From: Clostridium sp. AN503
GTDB taxonomy: Bacteria > Bacillota > Clostridia > Lachnospirales > Lachnospiraceae
DNA: 64,000 nt
Assembly: GCF_040719375.1 (NCBI RefSeq)
Contig: NZ_JBFDTP010000002.1
Span: 1,922,001-1,986,000 of the forward strand
Direction: 5' to 3'
The notes below the pieces were generated by a model. That model searched no databases and had not been told where the DNA came from. It saw only the letters and a list, made by a program, of their open reading frames with translations. The first letter of the stretch is position 1; each line of letters starts with the position of its first letter. Shown here in pieces: positions 14,256-22,568 of this stretch. The translations under genes and the position numbers were made by a program.

Positions 14256-16499
14256 TCAGCCGCCCGGGCTGACAAACGTCACGTTATTGCCGCCGGGCGC
14301 CGTATTGGTCCCCGGACTGCCGCCCGCACCGGGCGTCGCGCTGGTTCCGGGGTTGGCTCCGGCTCCAGGGTTATTGGAGGGGTTGCTGATCCCCGGGCCG
14401 CCGTTTGAGATTCCCGGACCGCTTGCATTCGCACCAGGCACGTCGATGGTCACATTCGTTCCGCCGGATGAAGGTGTCCCGCCTGTGGAAACGCCTCCGC
14501 CCAATGCCGCATTATATGTAGGGCCGTTGTTCTGGCGCACCACATGGATCGTATAGGTCCGCTCCGTTCCATTCTCTGCACGCACCACTACAGATATCTC
14601 ATTGCTGCCGCTCTGCAGCTGGATATTGCCCGTACCTCTTACGGATGCCTTAGAATCGATCGCCGAAGCGCCAATAGTCACATTCGTAACAGAATGGTCC
14701 ACAATCAGGTCATAGGACGTGGTATCCTTGTTAAATGTAGGCGTAAGTGTAAAGCCCTCTGCACCCAGGCCGTTCAGTTTATTATTCGGGCTGCCGTCCA
14801 CAGTCGGTTTGGTGCACGGAGACGCCGGCATATTCGTATAGACCGGAATCTTAAAATTCAGCGCCGTATTCTTCTGCTGCGCTGTAAATCCTTCCGCCAA
14901 AATGGATCCCTCTGCCGCAGCCCCGTCTACATTGGTCATATATTGATGCTTGTACATATTGCTGCCCTGGACATTGTATTTCTTCAAATACAGCGTGTCC
15001 TGGCCCGCCTTCACATAGTTGGTCCCATAGAACTCAGCCCCTCCGGAAATAGAGCCCTCCGGCGTAGTCCATGGCCTGCCGTAGCTGCCTGCCTGGGACG
15101 CATACCACAGTCCGCGCTGTACGGCTCCCATGCCGTCAGAGGCATAAGCGCCCACATTAAAATAGTTGTAATATCCCGTATATCCTGCGTAATTGCCGGA
15201 AATGGAGTTGCCGCGCCCGTCGCTTCCCTGCTCCTGGATGATCATCGCCGCGATCACATAGGGGCTGACGCCGGAGGTCTGGGCCGCGTTCATGATCGCG
15301 TCCGCATAGCTAATGCCAGAAGCCGTCCCGGATACCGGAGCGCCTGGTGTACCGCCCGGAGTACCGGAAGGCGTACCGCCCGGAGTCTGGCTGGTACTTG
15401 AGCTCTGGCCGCCTGGTCCTGCCGTGATGACCGTACTGGTCCCTACCAATGCAGTCTCATGCCTGCTGATCGATGCCTGGGGGCCCACCAGCCTCACATC
15501 TCCGCCTGCACTGCCCTGGCTGCTGCCTTGTCCCGCATCCTGGCCTGCGCCCTGGCTGTTATCCTGACCGCCCTGGCTTCCTCCCGGACCTACGACCACA
15601 GCTCCCTGGCCTCCCGGCGCCGAGCTGGTTCCACCGCCTGACATTCCGGGCCCGACTACATTGCTGGTCCCACTGCCGGGATTAGAACCGCTGCTGCCGC
15701 CTGCCGCTCCTGAGGCACTGCCGTTTGAGAGCACACTGCCGCTCATAAAGGTCCCTGCAAGCATGGACTCAAGTCCCTCCTTCGTATGGATAGAGGGATT
15801 ATACGTCTGGTCCATAAACTGAAAGACCGACACTTCATCCAGAAAATTCCTCGGGTCCATGTAGTAGCACAGGATATCCTCCGAGGCCCCCACCCAGGTG
15901 CTGCCGTCAAATCCGGTCCAGGTCCCTGTATCCCAGTTATATGCACCGTCTGCTGTTGATTTATAAGAAGAAATACTGTTTTTATGTACCAGGTTCCGCC
16001 CTACTACGCCTTCGTTCTGGATCACTGTATTCCAGTCCAGGCCAGTATGCATGGCTGTAAATGTCCAGCTTGGATACTGGGCATGGATCTGCCTCAGACC
16101 ATCCTTATAGGACTCCGGGAACCCCTGGGCTGAAAGCTGCGCTTCAAAGTTCGCATCATGGGAATAAGCCACCGGAAACTTCACATATGTATTTAAGACA
16201 TAACCGGTGGACGCTCCACCCCCTGTACCAGTAAAACGGATCTGGTACCAAAGCTTGCCATCAGAACCCGTGGTCTCACCGATCACAGTAACAGCTGCTC
16301 CTTTTGATAATTTAGTCACCTGAGAATATGTGGTACCTGCACCACTTCTGACATTCAGACTGGACGCATTGATAGTCGCTGCTCTCTCTGTATAGGCGTA
16401 TGCCTGATACTTGAGGGCCAGTGCCCCCGCCGGGGCGTGTATACTCAGAACCAGTCCCAGCATTGCTGCCAGGCCTTTTCTCCATGCTCGTTTTTTCAT
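14256..16499 (-). CDS. Secreted cell-wall hydrolase, probable N-acetylglucosaminidase
   Basis: 747 residues. A signal peptide (GLAAMLGLVLSIHAPAGALA) is followed by a bacterial SH3 domain (about 40-105, SSLNVRSGAGTTYSQV), then a region typical of glycoside hydrolase family 73-type glucosaminidases: IHAQYPSWTFTAMHTGLDW and, after a Gly/Ser/Gln-rich linker (about 260-390), AAMIIQEQGSDGRGNS with the likely catalytic Glu. A cadherin-like repeat (about 595-675) and a Gly/Pro/Asn-rich tail complete it. The linker interrupts the hydrolase unusually near its middle. The family cleaves the glycan strands of peptidoglycan. The ATG follows AAGGAG. Consensus-like promoter at 16566-16594. Confidence 0.85.
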   Translation of the reverse strand: MKKRAWRKGLAAMLGLVLSIHAPAGALALKYQAYAYTERAATINASSLNVRSGAGTTYSQVTKLSKGAAVTVIGETTGSDGKLWYQIRFTGTGGGASTGYVLNTYVKFPVAYSHDANFEAQLSAQGFPESYKDGLRQIHAQYPSWTFTAMHTGLDWNTVIQNEGVVGRNLVHKNSISSYKSTADGAYNWDTGTWTGFDGSTWVGASEDILCYYMDPRNFLDEVSVFQFMDQTYNPSIHTKEGLESMLAGTFMSGSVLSNGSASGAAGGSSGSNPGSGTSNVVGPGMSGGGTSSAPGGQGAVVVGPGGSQGGQDNSQGAGQDAGQGSSQGSAGGDVRLVGPQASISRHETALVGTSTVITAGPGGQSSSTSQTPGGTPSGTPGGTPGAPVSGTASGISYADAIMNAAQTSGVSPYVIAAMIIQEQGSDGRGNSISGNYAGYTGYYNYFNVGAYASDGMGAVQRGLWYASQAGSYGRPWTTPEGSISGGAEFYGTNYVKAGQDTLYLKKYNVQGSNMYKHQYMTNVDGAAAEGSILAEGFTAQQKNTALNFKIPVYTNMPASPCTKPTVDGSPNNKLNGLGAEGFTLTPTFNKDTTSYDLIVDHSVTNVTIGASAIDSKASVRGTGNIQLQSGSNEISVVVRAENGTERTYTIHVVRQNNGPTYNAALGGGVSTGGTPSSGGTNVTIDVPGANASGPGISNGGPGISNPSNNPGAGANPGTSATPGAGGSPGTNTAPGGNNVTFVSPGG

Positions 16500-16565
16500 C
16501 TAGCTTCTCCTTGGAAGTTGGAACCCGAAAAATAACAGGATTCATCCATTTTTTACATGCTTCTT

Positions 16566-16594
16566 ATTATAATGACAAAACAAAGGATAGTCAA
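16566..16594 (-). promoter_or_regulatory. Promoter of the glucosaminidase/cohesin gene pair
   Basis: Minus strand: TTGACT (16589-16594), 17 bp, TATAAT (16566-16571); start codon about 65 bp downstream. Confidence 0.75.
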
Positions 16595-16722
16595 CCAAAT
16601 CAAAACAAACTTCACATAATCGCCATAATTTGTAAGAAACTTTTAATCATAATCTAACCGGCACAATGCCGGAGCAAATAGAAAAGGAGCAAAAAAGGCC
16701 TGCATTTATTTGGTTCTGGTAG

Positions 16723-16751
16723 TTACAAACTCTTCTGTTTTATGCTATAAT
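16723..16751 (+). promoter_or_regulatory. Possible promoter of the diguanylate cyclase gene
   Basis: Plus strand: TATAAT at 16746-16751 is a perfect -10; the hexamer 17 bp upstream (TTACAA) is a poor -35. The rest of the 306-bp gap 16500-16805 is AT-rich, and I see no gene in it. Confidence 0.4.
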
Positions 16752-16805
16752 TAAACATATTGTAATATTTTTCCAGTAAACAATTCTGTCAAGGGAGGAA
16801 CAAGG

Positions 16806-18599
16806 ATGGAATACAGAGCAGAACACGTGTCAAACGGTGTTTTCAACTGCCTTTATGATGAATATTTCACCTTATTGAAGTCACAGAACAACCTCTACGA
16901 ATTTCTCGGCTACACGCCAGAGGAGATGGAACAGCGGTTCCACAACCATCTGATCGAATGCATCCCTCCCGATGACAGACTGCCTATCCAAACAGAGATT
17001 GCCGCACAATTGAAGAAACATGACGTATTCATGTTTGAAAACCGGCTGACCACCAGTACCGGAGATATCCGCTGGATCTGGATCAGTGCCGAGCTCAGAA
17101 GGGATGAATTGCAGCGTCAGTATTTTCACTGCATCTTCCACGATATCTCTGACAGCAAAAAAAGCCAGGAAGCCCTCGCGCTCAGCGAGCAGCGCTATGA
17201 GATCGTACTGTCACAGCTGCAGGACATCATTTTTGAGCTGGACTGCCAGACTCTTGACATTTACTACTCACCCAACTTTGAAAAAAAGTTTGGCTATGCT
17301 ATCCCTGTTAAAGGATTTCCGGATTCTATGTTCAACACCGACATTATTTTTGAAGAGGACAAGGGTCCTCTACGCCAAAAATTCCAGGGACTTTTAAAGG
17401 GTAACCGGCAGATGCAGCATGAGTACCGCATCAAGCATCGTGACGGTCACTATCTCTGGGTGGATGTACATGCCACCACCATGTATGATCAAAAAGGGAA
17501 GCTCTTAAAGATCCTGGGTATTATCTCCGATATCAACGAACGCAAGATAGAGATTCTGGAAACGCGCAAAATAGCAGGGATAGATCCTCTGACCGGTCTG
17601 CTAAACCGGAGAGAATGTATCCGCCGAATCGACCAGTACATGGAAAACAGCGACGAGCTTGCCGCCTTTCTTCTGATCGATATTGATAATTTCAAAAAGC
17701 TGAATGATACCATGGGCCATCTTTATGGTGACGCCATCCTGAAGGATATCGCACAGGAACTGCTCTCTATGTTCAGAAAGGATGATATCATTGCCCGGAT
17801 CGGCGGAGATGAATTTGTAGTCTTCCTTCCCCGGATCAGCAAAAAGGCCCACGTACTTCCACGGCTGGATAGTATCCGCGATCTGTTTTCCGACACGGGC
17901 ACATCCCCGGAAGCTCCTTCCATTAGCTGCAGTATTGGTGTCTGCTTTTATCCGGAGCATGGCGAGGACTTCACGACGCTGTTTGCCAAAGCCGATGACT
18001 CTATGTATTATACGAAGAAACACGGCAAAAACAGTTATTCCTTCTACGGGAGCGACGGCCATCTCATACATGGGCATTCTGCCAATATCCGCCCTCTTTT
18101 GGCGATGCAGAAAAGCTTCCATGAGGATATTGTAGAATATCTCTTCCAGATATTTCTGAAAGAACCGGACAGCCGGAGCACGATGTCAGAGCTCCTGGGC
18201 TTTATCGGGCACAGCTTCTGTGCCGACCGCATCTACATCTGCCGCAAAACGCCAGATGGATATTTTGAAGATCTGTATAACTGGAACAGTGTTGGAACGA
18301 CTCCCATGGAAGATACTCTGGACGAGCTCAGCACGCTGGACTGGGACCTTTCACCGGAGCTTCCCATCGTCACGTTCCAGAACATTGAGACGATCCCCGC
18401 CCCAAAGACCCGCGCATGGCTTGAAAAACGCAATGTGAAGGCAGCGTTTATCTGCTGGCTGGGAGATAAAGAAGGTCCGCTGCATCTCATTGGTTTTGAG
18501 AACTGTCATGAGATCCACCCTGAAGTAGAGGATATGCGGTACTCTCTTTTCATGGTAAGCGAGCTTCTGAATCTGTTTTTGATCAAGAAACTGCTTTAA
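16806..18599 (+). CDS. PAS-PAS-GGDEF diguanylate cyclase with C-terminal sensor-like domain
   Basis: 597 residues, cytoplasmic. Two PAS domains (about 10-120 and 130-250, the second with the PAC motif WVDVHATTMYDQKGK and IGIISDINERK-like end) lead into a GGDEF domain. GGDEF is intact at 333-337, and an RxxD inhibitory site (Arg324, Asp327) lies exactly five residues before it, so it should make cyclic di-GMP with product inhibition. The last 190 residues (from about 405) resemble a GAF-type fold of unknown ligand, an unusual place for a sensor domain. GGGAGG lies 7 bp before the ATG. The gene stands alone and converges on the decarboxylase operon. Confidence 0.9.
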   Translation: MEYRAEHVSNGVFNCLYDEYFTLLKSQNNLYEFLGYTPEEMEQRFHNHLIECIPPDDRLPIQTEIAAQLKKHDVFMFENRLTTSTGDIRWIWISAELRRDELQRQYFHCIFHDISDSKKSQEALALSEQRYEIVLSQLQDIIFELDCQTLDIYYSPNFEKKFGYAIPVKGFPDSMFNTDIIFEEDKGPLRQKFQGLLKGNRQMQHEYRIKHRDGHYLWVDVHATTMYDQKGKLLKILGIISDINERKIEILETRKIAGIDPLTGLLNRRECIRRIDQYMENSDELAAFLLIDIDNFKKLNDTMGHLYGDAILKDIAQELLSMFRKDDIIARIGGDEFVVFLPRISKKAHVLPRLDSIRDLFSDTGTSPEAPSISCSIGVCFYPEHGEDFTTLFAKADDSMYYTKKHGKNSYSFYGSDGHLIHGHSANIRPLLAMQKSFHEDIVEYLFQIFLKEPDSRSTMSELLGFIGHSFCADRIYICRKTPDGYFEDLYNWNSVGTTPMEDTLDELSTLDWDLSPELPIVTFQNIETIPAPKTRAWLEKRNVKAAFICWLGDKEGPLHLIGFENCHEIHPEVEDMRYSLFMVSELLNLFLIKKLL

Positions 18600-18632
18600 C
18601 AATATAAAACGCGCTCCACTCAGCGCAGCAAA

Positions 18633-18671
18633 ATACCGCCCGGCATGGAATCTTCCATCGCCGGGCGGTAT
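18633..18671. terminator. Hairpin between convergent genes
   Basis: 12-bp stem ATACCGCCCGGC (18633-18644) with 18660-18671, extended by ATGGA/TCCAT inside. The minus strand continues with TTTTG, so it likely ends the decarboxylase operon; the plus side has no U run. Confidence 0.6.
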
Positions 18672-18716
18672 CTGTTCTTGAACATTAAGCTGTTCTATCC
18701 TGTCTGCAATTGCTCA

Positions 18717-20129
18717 TTATACCGGATATGCCTTGCTCTTTGTATCTGCAACGGTTGCATCTACTTTAGTCTGCTGGGCTTCTCTGTATTTGAAGAACTC
18801 CTCAGCAACCTTCGGGAACAGAGCGTAGGATAACACATCCTCATCCTGCTGTTTCCAACGTGCGCACTCCTTCTCGAACTGCGGCAGCTGCGGCGGGATC
18901 AGATCTGCAGGCCTGCAGGTGATCGGGGTCTCGTCGCCGATGATCTTCTTCTGTACCTCCGGATTGAACGGTTTTACAGTCTGGCCAAACTCTCCAAGCA
19001 TGATCTTCTTGGACTCCTTCGGGACCATCTTGTAACGCTCACCGGAAATAACGTTCATAACAGCCTGGGTACCTACGATCTGAGAAGACGGGGTAACAAG
19101 CGGCGGCTCACCGAAGTCTTTTCTTACTCTCGGGATCTCCTCTAAAACTGCCTGATACTTATCTTCCTTACCTGCCTCTTTCAGCTGGTTAACCAGGTTG
19201 GACAGCATGCCGCCCGGAACCTGATAGCGCAGGGTCTTGATATTGACACCCAGCACCTTCGGGTTCAAGAGGCCGCTCTTTAATACTTCCTCACGCATCG
19301 GTGCGAAGTAGTCGGCGATCTCTGCCAGGATATCCTGGCTGTATCCCGTGTCATACGGAGTGCCGCGGAAGGTCTCAACCATAACCTCGGTTGCCGGCTG
19401 GCTGGTGCCAAGGGCAAACGGGGACATAGCGGTGTCGATGATATCGCAGCCCGCTTCCACTGCCTTTAAGTACGTCATGGAGGCTACACCGGAGGTGTAA
19501 TGGGTATGCAGGTCGATCGGCAGCTGGGTGGACTCTTTCAGGGCGGTAACCAGCTCCTGAGCCGCATACGGGGTCAGCAGCCCTGCCATATCCTTGATAC
19601 AGATGGAATCTGCACCCATGTTCTCGATCCTCTTTGCAATATCCTTCCAGTAATCCAGGGTGTATGCATCGCCCAAGGTGTAGCACAGAGCGATCTGCGC
19701 ATGTCCCTTTTCTTTATTACATGCTTTTACAGCGGTCTGCAGGTTGCGCAGGTCATTTAAGCAGTCGAAAATACGGATGATATCGATACCGTTTGCAATG
19801 GACTTCTGAACGAAATACTCCACCACGTCATCTGCGTAATGATTGTAGCCCAGGATATTCTGTCCGCGGAACAGCATCTGTAACTTGGTGTTCTTGAATC
19901 CGGCTCTTAACTTTCTCAGTCTCTCCCACGGATCCTCTTTCAGGAAACGCAGGGAAGCATCGAAGGTAGCGCCGCCCCAGCACTCTACTGCATAGTATCC
20001 TACCTGGTCCATCTTGTCCACGATAGGCAGCATCTGCTCGGTGCTCATTCTGGTTGCGATTAAAGACTGATGTGCGTCACGCAGGACGGTTTCCACAATC
20101 TTAACCGGCTTTTTCTGTATCTCAGCCAT
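18717..20129 (-). CDS. Carboxyltransferase subunit (oxaloacetate decarboxylase alpha / transcarboxylase 5S type)
   Basis: 470 residues. The TIM-barrel carboxyltransferase domain is plain: ETVLRDAHQSLIATRM (residues 13-28) with the catalytic-site Asp, AVECWGGATFDASLRF, LLRGQN-like MLFRGQNILGY, metal-binding DLHTHYTSG and the carboxybiotin Lys region CIKDMAGLL. It ends without a biotin domain, so the biotin comes from the separate carrier gene in this operon. Such subunits move CO2 between oxaloacetate and biotin, giving pyruvate. It is the last gene of the five-gene operon, 51 bp after the beta subunit gene, with AGGAGG before the ATG. Names oadA or pycB are both used for this type. Confidence 0.93.
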   Translation of the reverse strand: MAEIQKKPVKIVETVLRDAHQSLIATRMSTEQMLPIVDKMDQVGYYAVECWGGATFDASLRFLKEDPWERLRKLRAGFKNTKLQMLFRGQNILGYNHYADDVVEYFVQKSIANGIDIIRIFDCLNDLRNLQTAVKACNKEKGHAQIALCYTLGDAYTLDYWKDIAKRIENMGADSICIKDMAGLLTPYAAQELVTALKESTQLPIDLHTHYTSGVASMTYLKAVEAGCDIIDTAMSPFALGTSQPATEVMVETFRGTPYDTGYSQDILAEIADYFAPMREEVLKSGLLNPKVLGVNIKTLRYQVPGGMLSNLVNQLKEAGKEDKYQAVLEEIPRVRKDFGEPPLVTPSSQIVGTQAVMNVISGERYKMVPKESKKIMLGEFGQTVKPFNPEVQKKIIGDETPITCRPADLIPPQLPQFEKECARWKQQDEDVLSYALFPKVAEEFFKYREAQQTKVDATVADTKSKAYPV

Positions 20130-20180
20130 TTTATTTACCTCCTAGAATATTCTATCTTTATTCCCACCTTATTGCTGCGA

Positions 20181-21332
20181 TCAGCCCACGCCGAAAATAG
20201 CCATGAACGTACCGGCTGCTACCGCCGTACCGATAACACCTGCCACGTTCGGTCCCATGGCGTGCATCAGCAGGAAGTTGGTCGGATCTGCCTCAGCACC
20301 CACCTTCTGGGATACACGAGCAGCCATAGGTACTGCGGATACACCGGCAGAACCGATCAGCGGGTTCACCTTGCCTCCGGTGACCTTGCACATGATCTTG
20401 CCAAAGATGACGCCTGCCGCGGTACCAAATGCAAATGCGATCAGGCCCAGAGCCACGATCTGCAGAGTCGTCACTTTCAGGAATGCCTCAGCGCTGGTAG
20501 TTGCGCCAACAGAGGTACCCAGAAGGATAACAACAATGTACATCAGCGCATTGCTTGCAGTCTCGGAAAGCTGCTTTACAACGCCGCTCTCACGGAATAA
20601 GTTGCCCAGCATCAGCATGCCCACAAGCGGAGCCGTGGACGGCAGGATCAGACATACAACCGTAGTAACGATGATCGGGAACAGGATCTTCTCCAGCTTG
20701 GAAACCGGGCGAAGCTGTTCCATCTTGATCTGGCGCTCTTTCTCCGTGGTCAGAAGCTTCATGATCGGCGGCTGGATGATCGGCACCAGCGCCATGTAGG
20801 AATAGGCCGCCACGGCGATCGGTCCCATGAACTCGGTCTGTCCAAGCTTTCCAGCCAGGAAGATGGAGGTCGGACCGTCAGCGCCGCCGATGATGGAGAT
20901 CGCTGCTGCCGCCTTGTCATTAAAGCCCATAAAGATGGCCATGAAATACGCTGCATAAATGCCGAACTGAGCTGCTGCACCCAGCAGAAAGCTCTTGGGG
21001 TTTGCAATCAGCGGACCGAAATCCGTCATTGCTCCGACACCCATAAAAATCAGGGAAGGAAGAATACTCCACTCATCTAAAAGATAGAAATAATGAAGCA
21101 GTCCGCCAACTCCGTTTGAAGTATCTTCAGGAGACGCCATAATATCCGGATAGATATTAACAAGCAGCATACCGAAAGCGATCGGAACCAGTAAAAGCGG
21201 CTCGAAGCCCTTGCGGATCGCAAGGTACAGGAAAACAAAAGCCACAAGGATCATAATAAGGTTGCCGAACGTCAGGTTAAAAAACGCCGTCTGATGAAGA
21301 AGATTATCCAATGTTGTTGCTATATAATCCAT
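20181..21332 (-). CDS. oadB: Na+-pump decarboxylase beta subunit
   Basis: 383 residues, about 10 membrane spans. It carries the family signatures GGADGPTSIFLAGKLG, with the Asp that couples decarboxylation to sodium movement, and NPLIGSAGVSAVPMAARVSQ near the C-terminus, followed by NFLLMHAMGPNVAGVIG. The beta subunit removes CO2 from carboxybiotin and pumps Na+ outward. It could serve oxaloacetate, methylmalonyl-CoA or glutaconyl-CoA complexes equally, so oadB is a family-level symbol. It lies between the biotin carrier and the 5S-type carboxyltransferase genes. Confidence 0.95.
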   Translation of the reverse strand: MDYIATTLDNLLHQTAFFNLTFGNLIMILVAFVFLYLAIRKGFEPLLLVPIAFGMLLVNIYPDIMASPEDTSNGVGGLLHYFYLLDEWSILPSLIFMGVGAMTDFGPLIANPKSFLLGAAAQFGIYAAYFMAIFMGFNDKAAAAISIIGGADGPTSIFLAGKLGQTEFMGPIAVAAYSYMALVPIIQPPIMKLLTTEKERQIKMEQLRPVSKLEKILFPIIVTTVVCLILPSTAPLVGMLMLGNLFRESGVVKQLSETASNALMYIVVILLGTSVGATTSAEAFLKVTTLQIVALGLIAFAFGTAAGVIFGKIMCKVTGGKVNPLIGSAGVSAVPMAARVSQKVGAEADPTNFLLMHAMGPNVAGVIGTAVAAGTFMAIFGVG

Positions 21333-21372
21333 TTTAATCCCTCCATGTGGAACTTGCCGTTAATGCAAGCTA

Positions 21373-21741
21373 TTAGTTTAATGTAGCAAGAGTTGCGCCG
21401 GCTTCTACGGAATCGCCAACTGCTGCATTAATGCTTGCAACGGTTCCATCCTGGGGAGCTACGATATCATTTTCCATCTTCATGGCCTCAAGCACCATGA
21501 TCACATCGCCCTTCTTCACGGCCTGTCCTGCGCTTGCCTTAACAGCCAGGATCTTGCCCGGCATCGGAGCAGTCACAACCACGGAGCCTGCTGCGCCTGC
21601 CGGGGCAGCTGCCTTTGGAGCTGCAGCCGGTGCTGCCTTCGGTGCCGCCTTCGGTGCTGCTGCTACTGCGCCGGTGGAAGCGCCTTCTTCTACGGTTACT
21701 TCATAAACATTGCCATTGACTGTAATTGTATAATTCTTCAT
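21373..21741 (-). CDS. Biotin carboxyl carrier protein of the decarboxylase complex
   Basis: 122 residues. An N-terminal lead of about 25 residues is followed by an Ala/Pro/Lys linker (residues 25-50), then a biotinyl domain with the biotinylation motif EAMKM near residue 90 and PMPGKILAV 30 residues earlier. It carries CO2 between the carboxyltransferases and the beta subunit. No biotin carboxylase gene is in the window, so the complex must take CO2 from a carboxylated substrate rather than from bicarbonate and ATP. Confidence 0.95.
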   Translation of the reverse strand: MKNYTITVNGNVYEVTVEEGASTGAVAAAPKAAPKAAPAAAPKAAAPAGAAGSVVVTAPMPGKILAVKASAGQAVKKGDVIMVLEAMKMENDIVAPQDGTVASINAAVGDSVEAGATLATLN

Positions 21742-21762
21742 GATATGAATCCTCCTATTTGC

Positions 21763-22551
21763 TTATGCTCTTTTCCATTTGGCGCCGGGTGCACGTTTGA
21801 TGGAGCGCACTACCAGGCCGTCCGTTGATGAGTTGGTCGCCGCTGCGATCGCCGCCGTAATGACAGCCACCAGCTCCAGGTCATCGACCAGTTCCTCTGC
21901 CTGTGCCTCAGCCACCGGTACTGCCGCGGCCGCCGGTGCTGCAGGCGCTGCTGCGGTCTCTTTCGCCTTCATCTTCTTTTCAAAGTCGTTGATGAACTTG
22001 AAACAGCTGATCAGCAGGCTGATGAAAATCAATACCAGGAATACCGTGCCCATACCCATCAGGGTATTCATGGCCGCCTTCTCCATCTTCTCTCCGGTGG
22101 TGTACTCCGGTGAAAATGCGATCGAGGTCGGCATGTAGTTCTGCTGACGGTCATCCCATGCATAATATACCTTGAATTCAACATTGCGGTTCTCAAACTG
22201 TGCCAGGGCCGTTCCGATAAAGGTCTCATCCTCACCAGCCTCTACCGTGGATGAAATAATACCGCTGTATGCTCCGGTATCATGCATTACATTGATCCAG
22301 GATGTCACGCCGCTGGCCAGTCCGGCTTCCTTCTGCTTCAGAAGGCCTTCTTCGGACTGTTCTGCCTCCGCCTTGTCCATGCTGGTAATCGTCTCTAAAA
22401 GGCCCTCGGTCCCGTCGGAGAAATATGCCTCCATCTGAGGATTCAGGGTCTCCTCCTCATCCACAGCCGTGCTGGCGGAACAAGCAGACAATGAAAAGAG
22501 GCAGGCTACCATACATAACACTAACATTACTCGTTTCATATACTGTTTCAT
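21763..22551 (-). CDS. OadG-like gamma subunit with lipoprotein signal
   Basis: 262 residues, much longer than the 80-110 residues of standard OadG. The N-terminus is a lipoprotein signal (LVLCMVACLFSLSAC, lipobox Cys). An extracytoplasmic domain of about 130 residues follows, then a single span (MGMGTVFLVLIFISLLISCF) and a cytoplasmic Ala/Pro-rich stretch leading to LELVAVITAAIAAATN, typical of OadG-like proteins. The final RAPGAKWKRA matches C-termini seen in such subunits. Gamma subunits assemble the complex and bind the carboxyltransferase. The outer domain has no assignment I can support. It starts 17 bp after the acyl-CoA carboxyltransferase gene. Confidence 0.85.
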   Translation of the reverse strand: MKQYMKRVMLVLCMVACLFSLSACSASTAVDEEETLNPQMEAYFSDGTEGLLETITSMDKAEAEQSEEGLLKQKEAGLASGVTSWINVMHDTGAYSGIISSTVEAGEDETFIGTALAQFENRNVEFKVYYAWDDRQQNYMPTSIAFSPEYTTGEKMEKAAMNTLMGMGTVFLVLIFISLLISCFKFINDFEKKMKAKETAAAPAAPAAAAVPVAEAQAEELVDDLELVAVITAAIAAATNSSTDGLVVRSIKRAPGAKWKRA

Positions 22552-22568
22552 ATACCTGTCACCTCATT

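Noticed and set aside
15400..15720. CRISPR-like short repeats in the glucosaminidase gene
   Set aside because: The repeats are in-frame Gly/Ser/Gln codons of a low-complexity linker with no regular spacer length.
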